From positions 4,658,001-4,722,000 of the forward strand of contig NC_012108.1 of NCBI RefSeq assembly GCF_000020365.1: 64,000 bases of DNA. Direction: 5' to 3'. The notes beneath the pieces are model-generated. The model did not search any database. It saw only the letters and a program-made list of their open reading frames with translations, and was not told where the DNA came from. This DNA comes from Desulforapulum autotrophicum HRM2. GTDB lineage: Bacteria; Desulfobacterota; Desulfobacteria; Desulfobacterales; Desulfobacteraceae. Shown here in pieces: positions 31,937-41,028 of the stretch. A program made the translations under genes and the position numbers. Numbering within the stretch: the first letter of the stretch is position 1; each line of letters opens with the position of its first letter.

Positions 31937-32800
31937 TTAAATATCCCCGGCCACCAGGGCGTCTACCCTGGAGACATAGGCACGAAACACCTGTTCCCGG
32001 GTTGTGTTAATCCTGATCTGGAACGGAACGCTGAAGAACCCTTCCTGTTCCATCTGGAGAGCTTTGATCACAAGATGACCCTGAACCGACTGGGAACAGG
32101 CCTGACTGCAGCTTTCACACCCAAGGCAACTCCACAGGGAAGCCCTTTCTGGAGAAACACCCAAAACATAGCACCGGATGAAATAAAGGGGATCAAAATC
32201 AGCTGTGGAAACCGTTAGGGGGCAGGCACTGGAACACTCCCGGCAGGTCATGCAAAGGGAATGGTTCATTGTGTGGGAGAGTGATCGCTTAAGGGGTTTT
32301 ATCCCCACAGCTTCCCGGGTTTTTGGCGATACTTCAGGCGGGCAGGCCCATTGATCCCACTGCTGAAAAAGCGCATCAAACAGGGGAGGATCTGCCATGG
32401 ACAAGGCGTTGGAAAGAACCGTCACCAACTCCTGCTTAAGCTGGTGAATGCGCGTCACAGTCTGCATTGAAACCCTATGTTCAGCCACGGCCCTTCGCTG
32501 CAGATTGGCGATAAGGAGCCAGGGTTTCACACTGTTGGGGCAAAGATTGCCGCAACGGCGGCAGTCAAGGCAATGCCAGATGGACGATCCAACCCGGTCA
32601 AGACAAAGGCCACCAAGATTTGCAAGACGAACGATTCGCCTTGGATCAAGGCCTTCGGGCACCAGGGAGATTGGGCAGGAGGAGGTACAGATGCCGCAGG
32701 CGTAACATTGGGTGGATAGGGCGTCTGCATCGGGGGGATAAAAAGAGCTATCCCCATCAATCGACGGATTTTGCCCTTGAACGCTTATTGGATTGGTCAT
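31937..32800 (-). CDS. HdrC-like protein with four [4Fe-4S] cluster motifs
   Basis: 287 residues made of two similar halves, each with a pair of CX2CX2CX3C-P motifs: CYACGICTSSCP and CLDCRRCGNLCP in the first half, CMTCRECSSACP and CLGCESCSQACS in the second (last Pro lost). This is the HdrC/GlpC-type cluster domain duplicated, whereas HdrC alone normally has one pair. No HdrB (CCG) domain or HdrA is adjacent, so it may be an electron-transfer adaptor for a partner elsewhere. The ATG at 32798-32800 has GAGGG; an upstream in-frame ATG is closer to no ribosome site. Cytoplasmic or membrane-associated; the substrate is unknown. Confidence 0.83.
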   Translation of the reverse strand: MTNPISVQGQNPSIDGDSSFYPPDADALSTQCYACGICTSSCPISLVPEGLDPRRIVRLANLGGLCLDRVGSSIWHCLDCRRCGNLCPNSVKPWLLIANLQRRAVAEHRVSMQTVTRIHQLKQELVTVLSNALSMADPPLFDALFQQWDQWACPPEVSPKTREAVGIKPLKRSLSHTMNHSLCMTCRECSSACPLTVSTADFDPLYFIRCYVLGVSPERASLWSCLGCESCSQACSQSVQGHLVIKALQMEQEGFFSVPFQIRINTTREQVFRAYVSRVDALVAGDI

Positions 32801-32880
32801 ATTTTTTTCCCTCATTATTGGATTTGGAGACTATACCATATTTTGGAAGATTTTTTTTATAAAAAACAACTGTCAAAAAG

Positions 32881-33004
32881 TCATTGTGAAAGTCTCAACT
32901 TTCGAGCCCTCTTTGATTTCCCTGACCGGAAAATTGTAAGCCAAAGGGAATAGGATTTTTGCCCTTTCAAGCGTTAAGAAGCGCAGGCTGTTTGAGGACT
33001 TTAG
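32881..33004 (-). repeat. Inverted copy of the dispersed repeat at 4182-4305
   Basis: On the minus strand this reads as 4182-4305 with about 90 percent identity: cctcaaacagcctgcgcttc, then gaaagggcaaaaatcctat, then gaaatcaaagagggctcgaaagt. It ends about 38 bases before the insertion sequence, so the two may be only neighbours. Confidence 0.8.
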
Positions 33005-33042
33005 GATAACCTGTTCCTGATTTTTTTGCAACGACACTTTGC

Positions 33043-34897
33043 CCTAAATCCACCGCCTATTTTTTTTATACCCCTCCAAAAACGATTCGGGGAATTTTTT
33101 TTCGCGGCTGGAGCTTATTCCGGTGGGGGCTTGGTCTTTTTGTGGCCGTCCCTCTGATCTGGGCAAATTTTGGGTATAGATATCCCTTGGCGGACCGGAA
33201 AAATTAGATTTTTAGTGTGTACCTTTGTCATATAGTTATCCAGATGGTGCCCATGAACCGAAAAGCATTGCAATTTTTCTGCGCGCCTCAACCAAGAGAT
33301 CGTAAGATGGGTGCCCTTTAGATAAACGCAAAAACAGAGTACGGGATCGTTTAACTACTCTCCCCGGGATATTGACAAGTGAAAACCTGATGGCCTTCAT
33401 CCGTTTCGTCTTCATCGAAGGAGCCAACGCCAGATTTTTCATCATCACATTCAGGTTTAAGGCAATTATCATGATCCACCACCACGCAGCATTTGTACCA
33501 AAGTCAGATGATGGCATTTTTCCACCGGCCAGATCGTCTTTCATCACCGCATGAACCTCTTCACTCTTACCGCATCGTTCATGAAGCCAGTGGATCACAT
33601 TCTCCCCGTTCATCTGTGTATATTTGATATTGGTAACGACACCAAATACCTTGTATCGGCTTTCATCCATTTCCATTGTCGGGAAGGGAAGCTTAAGCTG
33701 TTTATCATCATTCATACCGGGCAAAGGTTGTTGTTCAACCAGGCGCTGCCGTTTGGCAAGATACCTGTATACCGGAGCATCTTTGCTATAGCACAGTTCG
33801 TTGGGAACAAAGCACACTTCGGCCCACTCGCTACCGGTTTTTAACTGTAAACCTTTCTCCCTTTTATAGATCGGCTGCCATTGGGCATCTGGCACTTGAG
33901 CTACCGCTATTTTGAATGCCTTAGTCACATTACAGCCGATGGCAAATTCGATTCTACCAAATCGTTTATTTTCACCTTTTTCACAGTACCGTAAAAGATC
34001 GTGCTGGTAAGCAGCAGTATCTGAACGGAGCTTCACCTTTTCCACATTGCTCGGAAGACAGTCCAAGGCTTCCTTAAAAACCCTTAACTGTTCATAACCA
34101 GCGGGCACGTTACCGTCCCGGAATTCTGTGTGAAGAATAATTCCTTGCTCAAACCACCATGTGTTGAAAGGTTGGTAAGCCTTGAACCCTTTATAACAAT
34201 AAGAAGCTGTCTCTTTCATGGTTTGAGCCAGGGTGGCATCCATGTCCAAGGTGGCCGTTGTCTCGACGCTTACTGTATTCAAGCCAGCGATCATATCTTT
34301 ATTAATCTTTCCAAACCCCTTCAGGAAGTCATTAGCGGCGGGGATAAATGCTTTAACATCTGACTTCTTTCGGGCATCCTCCTGTTCAGCATCATGAAAT
34401 TTGGACAAATACCTGAAGACAGCTGACGGGGACGGCACAGAACGTTTTTTTTCCTTCCGCCACCTACTCTCTATAGTTCGGCGAACCTTACGACTCAAAC
34501 CATGCGTTTCTGATTTCCGCAATATTTGGCAGAACCCTTCATCCGCCTCCAGTATCTTTAAATCATCAACACAGTCTCCTCCGGCAAGATTGAGCAGCAC
34601 CAAAGATAAAACCATCTGGGAATCAGTCCAGCCTTGCGAGTTCTTTCTTACCTTCAGATGTTTTTGGATGGATTTGGACAACCCGATTACTTTGGCCAAG
34701 TCGAGATAGACGGGCAGGCCAGCCAATGCGGTCATGCCGGTCTGAGTTTTTTCTTCTTCATACTTGAATGGAAGCACGCCTTGTGTCATAACTTGTTTCA
34801 CCCCGTTGATGATAGTTTTTTGTTCGCACAAAGACTCTATCTGCTTGAACCATCAAGCGCAACGGGGTTTTTCTTTTTTTTAGGTGGTGGATTGGGG
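33043..34897 (-). mobile_element. IS1380-family-like insertion sequence with TTGC target duplication
   Basis: Terminal inverted repeats 33043-33058 (cctaaatccaccgcct) and 34882-34897 (aggtggtggattgggg) match at 13 of 16 positions when one is reversed. They are flanked by the same tetranucleotide TTGC at 33039-33042 and 34898-34901. The element is 1855 bases and holds one intact transposase gene, so it is possibly still active. It separates the HdrC-like gene and the XRE-cupin gene. Confidence 0.8.
33236..34789 (-). CDS. IS1380-family-like transposase
   Basis: 517 residues, intact. Opening 'MTQGVLPFKYEEEKTQTGMTALAGLPVYLDLAKVIGL' is the usual N-terminus of IS1380 transposases. 'TLDMDATL' carries the likely first DDE aspartate and 'LRSDTAAYQHDLL' the second; the C-terminal 'WWWIMIIALNLNVMM' corresponds to the RNase H-like end. 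A longer frame begins at TTG 34831, but the ATG at 34789 gives the standard protein. Codon use and A/T-richer sequence differ from neighbours, fitting recent arrival. The assignment to IS1380 is from remembered family features, not a search. Confidence 0.9.
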   Translation of the reverse strand: MTQGVLPFKYEEEKTQTGMTALAGLPVYLDLAKVIGLSKSIQKHLKVRKNSQGWTDSQMVLSLVLLNLAGGDCVDDLKILEADEGFCQILRKSETHGLSRKVRRTIESRWRKEKKRSVPSPSAVFRYLSKFHDAEQEDARKKSDVKAFIPAANDFLKGFGKINKDMIAGLNTVSVETTATLDMDATLAQTMKETASYCYKGFKAYQPFNTWWFEQGIILHTEFRDGNVPAGYEQLRVFKEALDCLPSNVEKVKLRSDTAAYQHDLLRYCEKGENKRFGRIEFAIGCNVTKAFKIAVAQVPDAQWQPIYKREKGLQLKTGSEWAEVCFVPNELCYSKDAPVYRYLAKRQRLVEQQPLPGMNDDKQLKLPFPTMEMDESRYKVFGVVTNIKYTQMNGENVIHWLHERCGKSEEVHAVMKDDLAGGKMPSSDFGTNAAWWWIMIIALNLNVMMKNLALAPSMKTKRMKAIRFSLVNIPGRVVKRSRTLFLRLSKGHPSYDLLVEARRKIAMLFGSWAPSG

Positions 34898-34901
34898 TTG
34901 C

Positions 34902-35060
34902 ATTTCAAATCGGCCTAGGAAAAACGGCCGGGGGTCTATCAAAAAATTTCATCAAATTAAAACGAATCTCAAATCCTTGTTTATATCAGCCTATACCCCC
35001 AATATGATTGCCCACCACAGGTTGTTCCGGCAACCCAGTTGCTTTTTCCTGCGCTTTATT
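34902..35060. other. Flank of the IS; upstream region of the XRE-cupin gene
   Basis: No gene seen. A weak -24/-12-like match (CGGCAACCCAGTTGC, 35028-35042) is present, but the sigma-70 promoter at 35061 is better, so it is not called. Confidence 0.4.
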
Positions 35061-35090
35061 TTGACAAACCCCCTGTTTCCATTATATAAG
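35061..35090 (+). promoter_or_regulatory. Sigma-70-type promoter of the XRE-cupin/acyl-CoA synthetase operon
   Basis: Consensus TTGACA at 35061-35066 and TATAAG at 35085-35090, separated by 18 bases. The leader before the ATG at 35146 is about 50 bases and contains AAGGAG. Confidence 0.65.
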
Positions 35091-35145
35091 AGACCCCTTT
35101 AATCTTTTTTAAGGTCTAATCTTATTCAAGGAGACACGAACGACA

Positions 35146-35715
35146 ATGGAAAAAGGAAAGGTAAGCCGACGCATCCGCTATTTCATGGATAAACGTGAGA
35201 TGGACCTTGCAGCCCTTGCAGGTCTGACAGGGCTCAAGCAGGAGTTTCTCGACACCATGCTCAACGAAAATGTTTACCCTCCCCTGGGGCCGCTCATGAA
35301 AATTGCCAGGGCCCTTGGCGTGAGGCTTGGCACCTTTCTGGACGACCAGGAGAGCGATGACCCCTTTATTGTCAGACGATCCGAGCGTGAGGCTGCCTTC
35401 AGCGTCCTTGGAGGCAAGGGCAAACCTGCTGCCCTTAACTTCTACTCCCTTGGCAAGGGCAAGACTGACCGTCACATGGAACCTTTTTTTGTTGAAATCC
35501 TGCCGGAATCGGCCAAAACCAAGGAACTTTCCTCCCACGAGGGCGAGGAGTTCATCGCCGTGGTCACGGGGTGCGTTGAGATCATCTACGGCAAAGAGAC
35601 CTACCTGCTCAACCCCGGAGACAGCGTCTATTACAATTCCGTAGTTCCCCATTACGTAAGCTGCGCAGGCAGCGAAAAGGCCGAAATCCATGCGGTCATT
35701 TACATACCAGAGTAA
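35146..35715 (+). CDS. XRE-cupin transcriptional regulator
   Basis: 189 residues. An N-terminal XRE helix-turn-helix (about 8-65, 'LAALAGLTGLKQEFLDTMLNENVYPPLGPLMKIARALGV') is followed by a cupin_2 barrel (about 105-185, 'HEGEEFIAVVTGCVEIIYGKETYLLNPGDSVYYNSVVPHYV'). Such regulators sense small metabolites in the cupin and control neighbouring catabolic genes. The acyl-CoA synthetase gene starts 12 bases later, so this protein probably regulates the operon, perhaps responding to a fatty acid or acyl-CoA. The regulator's own promoter lies just upstream. Confidence 0.92.
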   Translation: MEKGKVSRRIRYFMDKREMDLAALAGLTGLKQEFLDTMLNENVYPPLGPLMKIARALGVRLGTFLDDQESDDPFIVRRSEREAAFSVLGGKGKPAALNFYSLGKGKTDRHMEPFFVEILPESAKTKELSSHEGEEFIAVVTGCVEIIYGKETYLLNPGDSVYYNSVVPHYVSCAGSEKAEIHAVIYIPE

Positions 35716-35727
35716 GGGGAGACAACC

Positions 35728-37380
35728 ATGACCAACACCACCACCCTCGAGGAACACACCCTGGGCCAGATATTGGACCGAACCGTTGAACGATATCCAG
35801 ACAACGAAATCCTTGTCTATATTGACAGGGATTTCAGACTCACCTATCGTGAATTTTCAAACCTTGTGGACGAGGTTGCAAAGGGTCTTATGGCCCTGGG
35901 CATTAAAAAGGGAGAAAAGGTTGCGGTATGGGCAACGAACATCCCCTTCTGGGTCACACTTCAGTTTGCAACGGCAAAAATCGGTGCCGTGCTTCTCACG
36001 GTCAACACCAACTACAAGCTTGCCGAGCTTGACTATCTGCTGAAGCAGTCTGATACGGAGAATCTATTTATCATCGACGGATTCCAGGATACCGATTACG
36101 TCAACACCCTGTACGAACTTGTGCCCGAGCTCAAAACCCAGCAGCGGGGACACCTGTCATCACCCAGCTACCCCTGCCTCAAACGCGTCTGCTTTCTGGG
36201 CCAGGAAAAGCACAGAGGCATGTACTCGATCCCCGAAATCCGGGCCCTGGGCACCATGGTATCCGACGATCAATACCTTGAAAGACAGGCGACCCTGGAT
36301 TGCCACGACGTGGTAAACATGCAGTACACCTCGGGCACAACCGGGTTTCCCAAGGGGGTGATGCTCACCCACTACAACATCGGCAACAACGGGTTCTGGA
36401 TCGGAGAGAACCAGCGATTTTCAGAGAACGACCGCCTCTGCCTGCCCGTACCCCTGTTTCACTGCTTTGGCTGTGTACTCGGGGTGCTTGCCGCCGTGAC
36501 CCACGGCACAGCCATGGTGATACTTGAGGGTTTTGACCCGCTCTTGATCATGGCCTCGGTGGAACAGGAACGATGCACGGCCCTGTACGGGGTGCCCACC
36601 ATGTTCATTGCCGTGCTTGACCATCCCATGTTCAAAAAGTTCGATTTTTCAACCCTTAGAACGGGTATCATGGCAGGCTCCAACTGCCCGGTCCATGTAA
36701 TGGAGCAGGTAATTGAAAAAATGAACATGACGGATATCACCATCTGCTATGGACTGACCGAGGCAAGCCCTGTCATGACCTACACCCGCATTAACGACGA
36801 TTTAAGAAAGAGAGTTGAAACCGTTGGCCAGGCTCTGCCCCACATTGAGGTAAAAATAATCGACATTGACACGGGCGAAACCCTTGCCCCGGGAATTCAG
36901 GGCGAGGTGTGCTGCAGGGGGTACAATGTCATGAAGGGCTACTACAACAATCCCCAGGCCACGGCCGATGCCATTGACACCAAAGGCTGGCTCCACTCTG
37001 GGGACCTTGGCATCATGGACAAGGACGGATACCTGTCAATCACAGGTCGCCACAAGGACATGATCATCCGGGGCGGGGAAAACATCTATCCCAGGGAGAT
37101 CGAAGAGTTTCTCTACCGAATGGACGAGATCAAGGATGTCCAGGTAGCAGCCGTTCCCAGTGAAAAATATGGGGAGGAGGTGGGCGCCTTTATCGTGCTC
37201 AAGGAGGGCACCTTACTTGATGAGAGCGATGTCATGGATTTTTGCAGGGGCAAGATCAGCCGGTACAAGATCCCCCGCTACGTCACCATGGTCGAGGGTT
37301 ATCCCATGACGGCCAGCGGCAAGATTCAAAAATTCAAGCTATCCGAACTTGCCACTGAAATCTGGCCGGAACGACGATAG
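35728..37380 (+). CDS. Acyl-CoA synthetase (AMP-forming)
   Basis: 550 residues. The P-loop motif '[12 protein letters not shown]' is near 197-208, 'YGLTEASPV' is the adenylate-binding A5-like motif, '[33 protein letters not shown]' holds the hinge and A8, and the catalytic lysine is in '[11 protein letters not shown]'. All match medium/long-chain fatty acyl-CoA ligases of the ANL superfamily (FadD/AlkK-like). It activates a carboxylic acid with ATP and CoA, feeding beta-oxidation. It is in an operon with the XRE-cupin regulator, starting with GGGGAGAC before ATG. Chain specificity is unknown. Confidence 0.93.
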   Translation: MTNTTTLEEHTLGQILDRTVERYPDNEILVYIDRDFRLTYREFSNLVDEVAKGLMALGIKKGEKVAVWATNIPFWVTLQFATAKIGAVLLTVNTNYKLAELDYLLKQSDTENLFIIDGFQDTDYVNTLYELVPELKTQQRGHLSSPSYPCLKRVCFLGQEKHRGMYSIPEIRALGTMVSDDQYLERQATLDCHDVVNMQYTSGTTGFPKGVMLTHYNIGNNGFWIGENQRFSENDRLCLPVPLFHCFGCVLGVLAAVTHGTAMVILEGFDPLLIMASVEQERCTALYGVPTMFIAVLDHPMFKKFDFSTLRTGIMAGSNCPVHVMEQVIEKMNMTDITICYGLTEASPVMTYTRINDDLRKRVETVGQALPHIEVKIIDIDTGETLAPGIQGEVCCRGYNVMKGYYNNPQATADAIDTKGWLHSGDLGIMDKDGYLSITGRHKDMIIRGGENIYPREIEEFLYRMDEIKDVQVAAVPSEKYGEEVGAFIVLKEGTLLDESDVMDFCRGKISRYKIPRYVTMVEGYPMTASGKIQKFKLSELATEIWPERR

Positions 37381-37418
37381 GAATCAAGGGCGTTGCCCAA
37401 TCAGGCAACGCTCCTGGA

Positions 37419-38786
37419 TTACGCTTCGCCGTAAAGCCGCAGTTTTTTAAGAAGCGTTTTCCGGGTAATGCCCAGGCGCCTGGCCGCTTCACTCTTGTTG
37501 TTGTCGGCCGAGGCAAGGGTCTTTAACACGGCTTCCTGCTCGATCTCGGCCAGGGGACGATCCACACCCGCAGATGGATTTTCCCCGGACCACCCTGTAT
37601 TCATGACCTGTCCCTGTCGAATAAACGGCAGGTCGTTCAGGTTCAGATAGTCCGACCGTGCCAGAACCACACCCCGCTCCACCGAGTTCATCAGTTCCCT
37701 TACATTGCCCGGCCAGGGGTAATGGATCATGGCGTCCATGGCCTCGGGGGTAAACCCCCTGATGTCACGGTTGTTTTTTTCGGCAAACAGTCTTAAGAAA
37801 TGCAGGGCAAGCACCGGCACATCCTGGCTGCGGGCCCTGAGGGGCGGAATCTCGATACCGACCACGTTGAGCCGGAAGAAGAGATCCTGCCTGAAATGCC
37901 CCTGTTCGACCATCCGGGCCAGATCCCGGTTGGTCGATGCCATGACCCTCACATCAACGGGAACAGGGGTTTCGCTGCCAACCGGAGTCACCTCCCGTTC
38001 CTGGAGCACCCGCAACAGCTTGGCCTGCATGGCCTGATTCATCTCGCCGATCTCATCCAGAAGGATACTGCCCCTGTCTGCGGCAAGAAAGCTGCCCTTT
38101 CTTCGCCGGTCAGCCCCGGTAAAGGCCCCCCGCTCGTGGCCAAACAGCTCGGATTCCAGCAGAGTCTCAGTGATGGCGGCACAGTTGATCCGGACAAAGG
38201 GGTGCACTCTTCTTGTGGAATTCTGGTGAAGGGCCCCGGCAATGAGCTCCTTGCCCGTTCCCGATTCGCCATAAATAAGAATATTGGCCTCCGACGGCGC
38301 CACCATCTCAACCGTTTCAAGCAAGGCGAGCATGGCCGGGCTGTTGCCGATGATATTCTCCCGGTTGAACTGTTTGCCAAGGCTCTGCCTGAGGGTGAGA
38401 TTCTCCTGTTTCAGGCAGAGGGTCTCGACCATGCGGGCAAGGGTCAACTTGAGCTTTTCAAAATCAAGGGGTTTTGTCAGATAGTCAACCGCTCCACGTT
38501 TTAACGCGGTAACGGCTGTTTCAACCGACGAATAGGCCGTCATGATGATCACCGGCAATGACGGATTAAATCCGTGAATCTCCTCAAGGGCCTCCATGCC
38601 CGACATGGTGATCATCTTCATGTCCATGAGCACCATGTCAAAGGGGGCTGATTTTACCGCATCAACTCCAGTTGTCCCATCATCGGCCACAGTCACCTCA
38701 TAGCCCCACCCGGTCATCAGTGTCCTGAGCATGGTCCTGTGACCCAGATCATCATCCACAACCAGTATCCTGTTTCTGCAATCCAT
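37419..38786 (-). CDS. zraR: NtrC-family sigma-54 response regulator (ZraR-like)
   Basis: 455 residues: receiver domain with phospho-acceptor D55 ('VLMDMKM'), AAA+ domain with '[10 protein letters not shown]', the GAFTGA loop in 'GHERGAFTGADRRRKGSF', and a Fis helix-turn-helix at the C-terminus ('NNKSEAARRLGITRKTLLKKL'). Its ATG overlaps the stop of the sensor-kinase gene (TAATG at 38784-38788). Two sigma-54 promoters and a palindromic motif lie upstream of the operon, so it probably activates both zraSR and zraP-like transcription, as ZraR does in enterobacteria. The assignment to Zra is by gene order and architecture, not by a search. Confidence 0.9.
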   Translation of the reverse strand: MDCRNRILVVDDDLGHRTMLRTLMTGWGYEVTVADDGTTGVDAVKSAPFDMVLMDMKMITMSGMEALEEIHGFNPSLPVIIMTAYSSVETAVTALKRGAVDYLTKPLDFEKLKLTLARMVETLCLKQENLTLRQSLGKQFNRENIIGNSPAMLALLETVEMVAPSEANILIYGESGTGKELIAGALHQNSTRRVHPFVRINCAAITETLLESELFGHERGAFTGADRRRKGSFLAADRGSILLDEIGEMNQAMQAKLLRVLQEREVTPVGSETPVPVDVRVMASTNRDLARMVEQGHFRQDLFFRLNVVGIEIPPLRARSQDVPVLALHFLRLFAEKNNRDIRGFTPEAMDAMIHYPWPGNVRELMNSVERGVVLARSDYLNLNDLPFIRQGQVMNTGWSGENPSAGVDRPLAEIEQEAVLKTLASADNNKSEAARRLGITRKTLLKKLRLYGEA

Positions 38787-40657
38787 TATTCTGTCTCCCC
38801 AGTGTCCAGGCAGGGAATCTTAAGAAAAAAGGTCGTTCCATGCCCCTCCCTGCTTTCCACCCTGATGTCAGCGCCCATGGTCTCAAGGTTTCGGTGTACC
38901 ATGGCAAGCCCCAGCCCCGTACCCCTGGCCCTTGTGGTATAATAGGGGTCAAATATTTTTTCCATATCCGACACGGCAATGCCAGACCCGGTATCGCTCA
39001 CCTCAACAAACAAACACCCCTTTTCCGTGGTCACCTTTACCCCGAGGGTGCCACCGTTGTCCATGGCCTGGATGGCGTTGAGGTAGAGGTTTAAAAGAAT
39101 CTGGTTGAGCCTGTCTGGATCAATTGTCACCTCTTTTTGATCCCTGGGGATCGTTTTTTCAACCCCTATTCCCCTGGCGGCAAGGTCGTTCTCCACAAGC
39201 TTTAACGAATGGGCCACAAGGTCCTTAACATCCACCTTTCGGGCAACCACGGGCACGGGCTTTGCAAATTCAAGCAACTGGGTAATGGCCCGGTTGAGCC
39301 GTTCGACCTCGTGGATCATGATATCGGCCGTCTCCCTGTCCTCGGCAACGCCCTTATACCGCTCCCTGAAATAGGTGGCAAATCCCTTGATGGAGCTCAA
39401 GGGATTTCGAATTTCATGGGCCACACCTGCGGCAAGCTTACCAACGGCAGCAAGGCGACGACTCCTTTCCACCTCCTGCTTTAACGCCGTAAGCTCGGTC
39501 AGATCCCTGAACAAAAAAAGATAGCCTGATGCCCCTTGTCCGTCATCCCGGATGGGTGAAGCAACCACATCCAGGACCAGAGAACCACCGGACAGGGAAG
39601 GAAAGGCAAGCTCCCTTGAGATTTTTTGATTTTTTTCTTCCATGATTGCGGCCATTTCAACCAGCGCCACCGGCAGGACCGGCTTATCTTTTTCCCCGAG
39701 AATCACCATGGCTTCCCGGTTCCAGGAAGTGATTTCAAGGTTAAGATCCACGGCAATCAAGCCTGCGGGCATGGTTTCGACCAGCCTGTTTGAAAAGGCC
39801 ATGACCCTGGAAAGCGACGACCGGGTGGACCGGTATCCCTGGAGCATAAAAAGGCCAACAATACCAGCACTTGCCATGAGAAAGAGAACGGCACCATTGA
39901 TGATAACATGGTTAATATAGGCTCTTTTCCCTGACGCGGCGCCGGTCATATCAAGGCCTGCAATGATAATCTGTGGACCCGAATCCCGGCATTGTTCAGG
40001 ACACCTGGAGAAATGGGAACTGAACCAGTCACCCTCTGCCGGTTGGTGGCTGGCGTGGACCTTTTTTGATGATGCCGGACCCGGGATTTCTGGAGCTGTA
40101 CCTGTTTCAGGCTGTGATTCCCGGGTCAGAAAAAGGCCTTGAACAGCCCCGGCTGTCCTCCGCCTGCCCATGCGCCCCCCCGGCCCTGGACGATGAAACC
40201 GCTTTGCCGGGGTGAACACCTTAAATACCTCAAAGGTCTTGTCCCCTTCCCCAGAAAAAACTTCCCGGTGAAAAATGGCCGTACCGTCACCCAGGGGGTC
40301 CACATCGGGCATTTTCCCATAAAAGGTGCCAATTTTTTCAGGATCACTGTGGGCCAGAATCTTTCCATCCCCGGTTATGATCATCAGATATTTCACTTCC
40401 GGCTGAAAGGCCGTTTCAGTCAACAGGTTCTGGACCCTTGCTGCCCGCCATCTCATCGTCATCATACCCGTGCGGGTGCCGGCCTCAAAGGCCCTGATAA
40501 GAAAGGTTCCCTTTGCCGTCAGCTTTTCAACAATCCTGGCGTCGTGTTCCTTGATGTTGTCCATGGCCATAAGCATAAAAATGGACATCAGCACAAGAAT
40601 TGCCCCCATGATTATAAAAGGGGAGATTCCCGTTGTTCTCTTTTTGGGTTCTGTCAT
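38786..40657 (-). CDS. zraS: Membrane sensor histidine kinase (ZraS-like)
   Basis: 623 residues: a membrane helix near 13-31, a periplasmic domain (about 32-265) with an irregular Pro/Gly/Arg-rich stretch and three cysteines, a second helix near 275, a PAS domain (about 300-420), HisKA 'LAAGVAHEIRNPLSSIKGF' and HATPase 'NLYLNAIQAM', 'DTGSGI', 'GTGLGLAM'. It senses an envelope signal, probably metal or membrane stress, and phosphorylates the downstream regulator. The ATG at 40657 is preferred: the longer frame contains a poorly conserved lead and this one begins MTEPKKR just before the first helix. Its stop is joined to the regulator. Confidence 0.88.
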   Translation of the reverse strand: MTEPKKRTTGISPFIIMGAILVLMSIFMLMAMDNIKEHDARIVEKLTAKGTFLIRAFEAGTRTGMMTMRWRAARVQNLLTETAFQPEVKYLMIITGDGKILAHSDPEKIGTFYGKMPDVDPLGDGTAIFHREVFSGEGDKTFEVFKVFTPAKRFHRPGPGGRMGRRRTAGAVQGLFLTRESQPETGTAPEIPGPASSKKVHASHQPAEGDWFSSHFSRCPEQCRDSGPQIIIAGLDMTGAASGKRAYINHVIINGAVLFLMASAGIVGLFMLQGYRSTRSSLSRVMAFSNRLVETMPAGLIAVDLNLEITSWNREAMVILGEKDKPVLPVALVEMAAIMEEKNQKISRELAFPSLSGGSLVLDVVASPIRDDGQGASGYLFLFRDLTELTALKQEVERSRRLAAVGKLAAGVAHEIRNPLSSIKGFATYFRERYKGVAEDRETADIMIHEVERLNRAITQLLEFAKPVPVVARKVDVKDLVAHSLKLVENDLAARGIGVEKTIPRDQKEVTIDPDRLNQILLNLYLNAIQAMDNGGTLGVKVTTEKGCLFVEVSDTGSGIAVSDMEKIFDPYYTTRARGTGLGLAMVHRNLETMGADIRVESREGHGTTFFLKIPCLDTGETE

Positions 40658-40723
40658 TGGCCCATCTCGCGTAAAATCCATAGGTTTGTTCTTAATTTTT
40701 CCTTGTTCTCCCCAATTTACCAA

Positions 40724-40738
40724 GCAATTATGGTGCCC
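40724..40738 (-). promoter_or_regulatory. Sigma-54 promoter for the zraSR-like operon
   Basis: Minus strand: GGGCACCATAATTGC, two mismatches to TGGCACGNNNNTTGC and exact -24/-12 spacing. It fires towards the sensor kinase (ATG at 40657). Confidence 0.6.
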
Positions 40739-40782
40739 GGGCCGACACACCCGGAGTTTCACCATTGACCACCCGGGGAGCC

Positions 40783-40840
40783 GGGTATTTTATACCCATG
40801 TGAGGACACCGTACTGGATACAAAATACCCGATACCCATG
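40783..40840. promoter_or_regulatory. Putative ZraR-like enhancer palindromes
   Basis: GGGTATTTTATACCC (40783-40797) is nearly perfectly palindromic; ATACCCATG occurs at 40792-40800 and again at 40832-40840, with AAAATACCC at 40822-40830. The elements lie between the two outward sigma-54 promoters. Confidence 0.55.
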
Positions 40841-40920
40841 TATCACGATTCAGTCACACCACAAAGGAAAAAATGTATTTTGCATTATATTTCAGGAAGT
40901 TAATCCTTTTGATCAGCCCA

Positions 40921-40935
40921 TGGCACGCCGTATGC
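40921..40935 (+). promoter_or_regulatory. Sigma-54 promoter for the zraP-like gene
   Basis: TGGCACGCCGTATGC: one mismatch to TGGCACGNNNNTTGC, exact spacing. Start near 40947, with about 82 bases of leader before the ATG at 41029. Confidence 0.75.
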
Positions 40936-41028
40936 AGTGATTAGTATCCAACAACAGCGGATGTGCGGCCCGGGCCGCAAAACATGAACAGACAAAAAGG
41001 TGGCCAGACCACCACAAAGGAGAAAACC

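Noticed and set aside
35028-35042. CGGCAACCCAGTTGC as a sigma-54 promoter for the XRE-cupin operon
   Set aside because: Lacks the initial T and the CG of the -24 element, and a good sigma-70 promoter lies just downstream.
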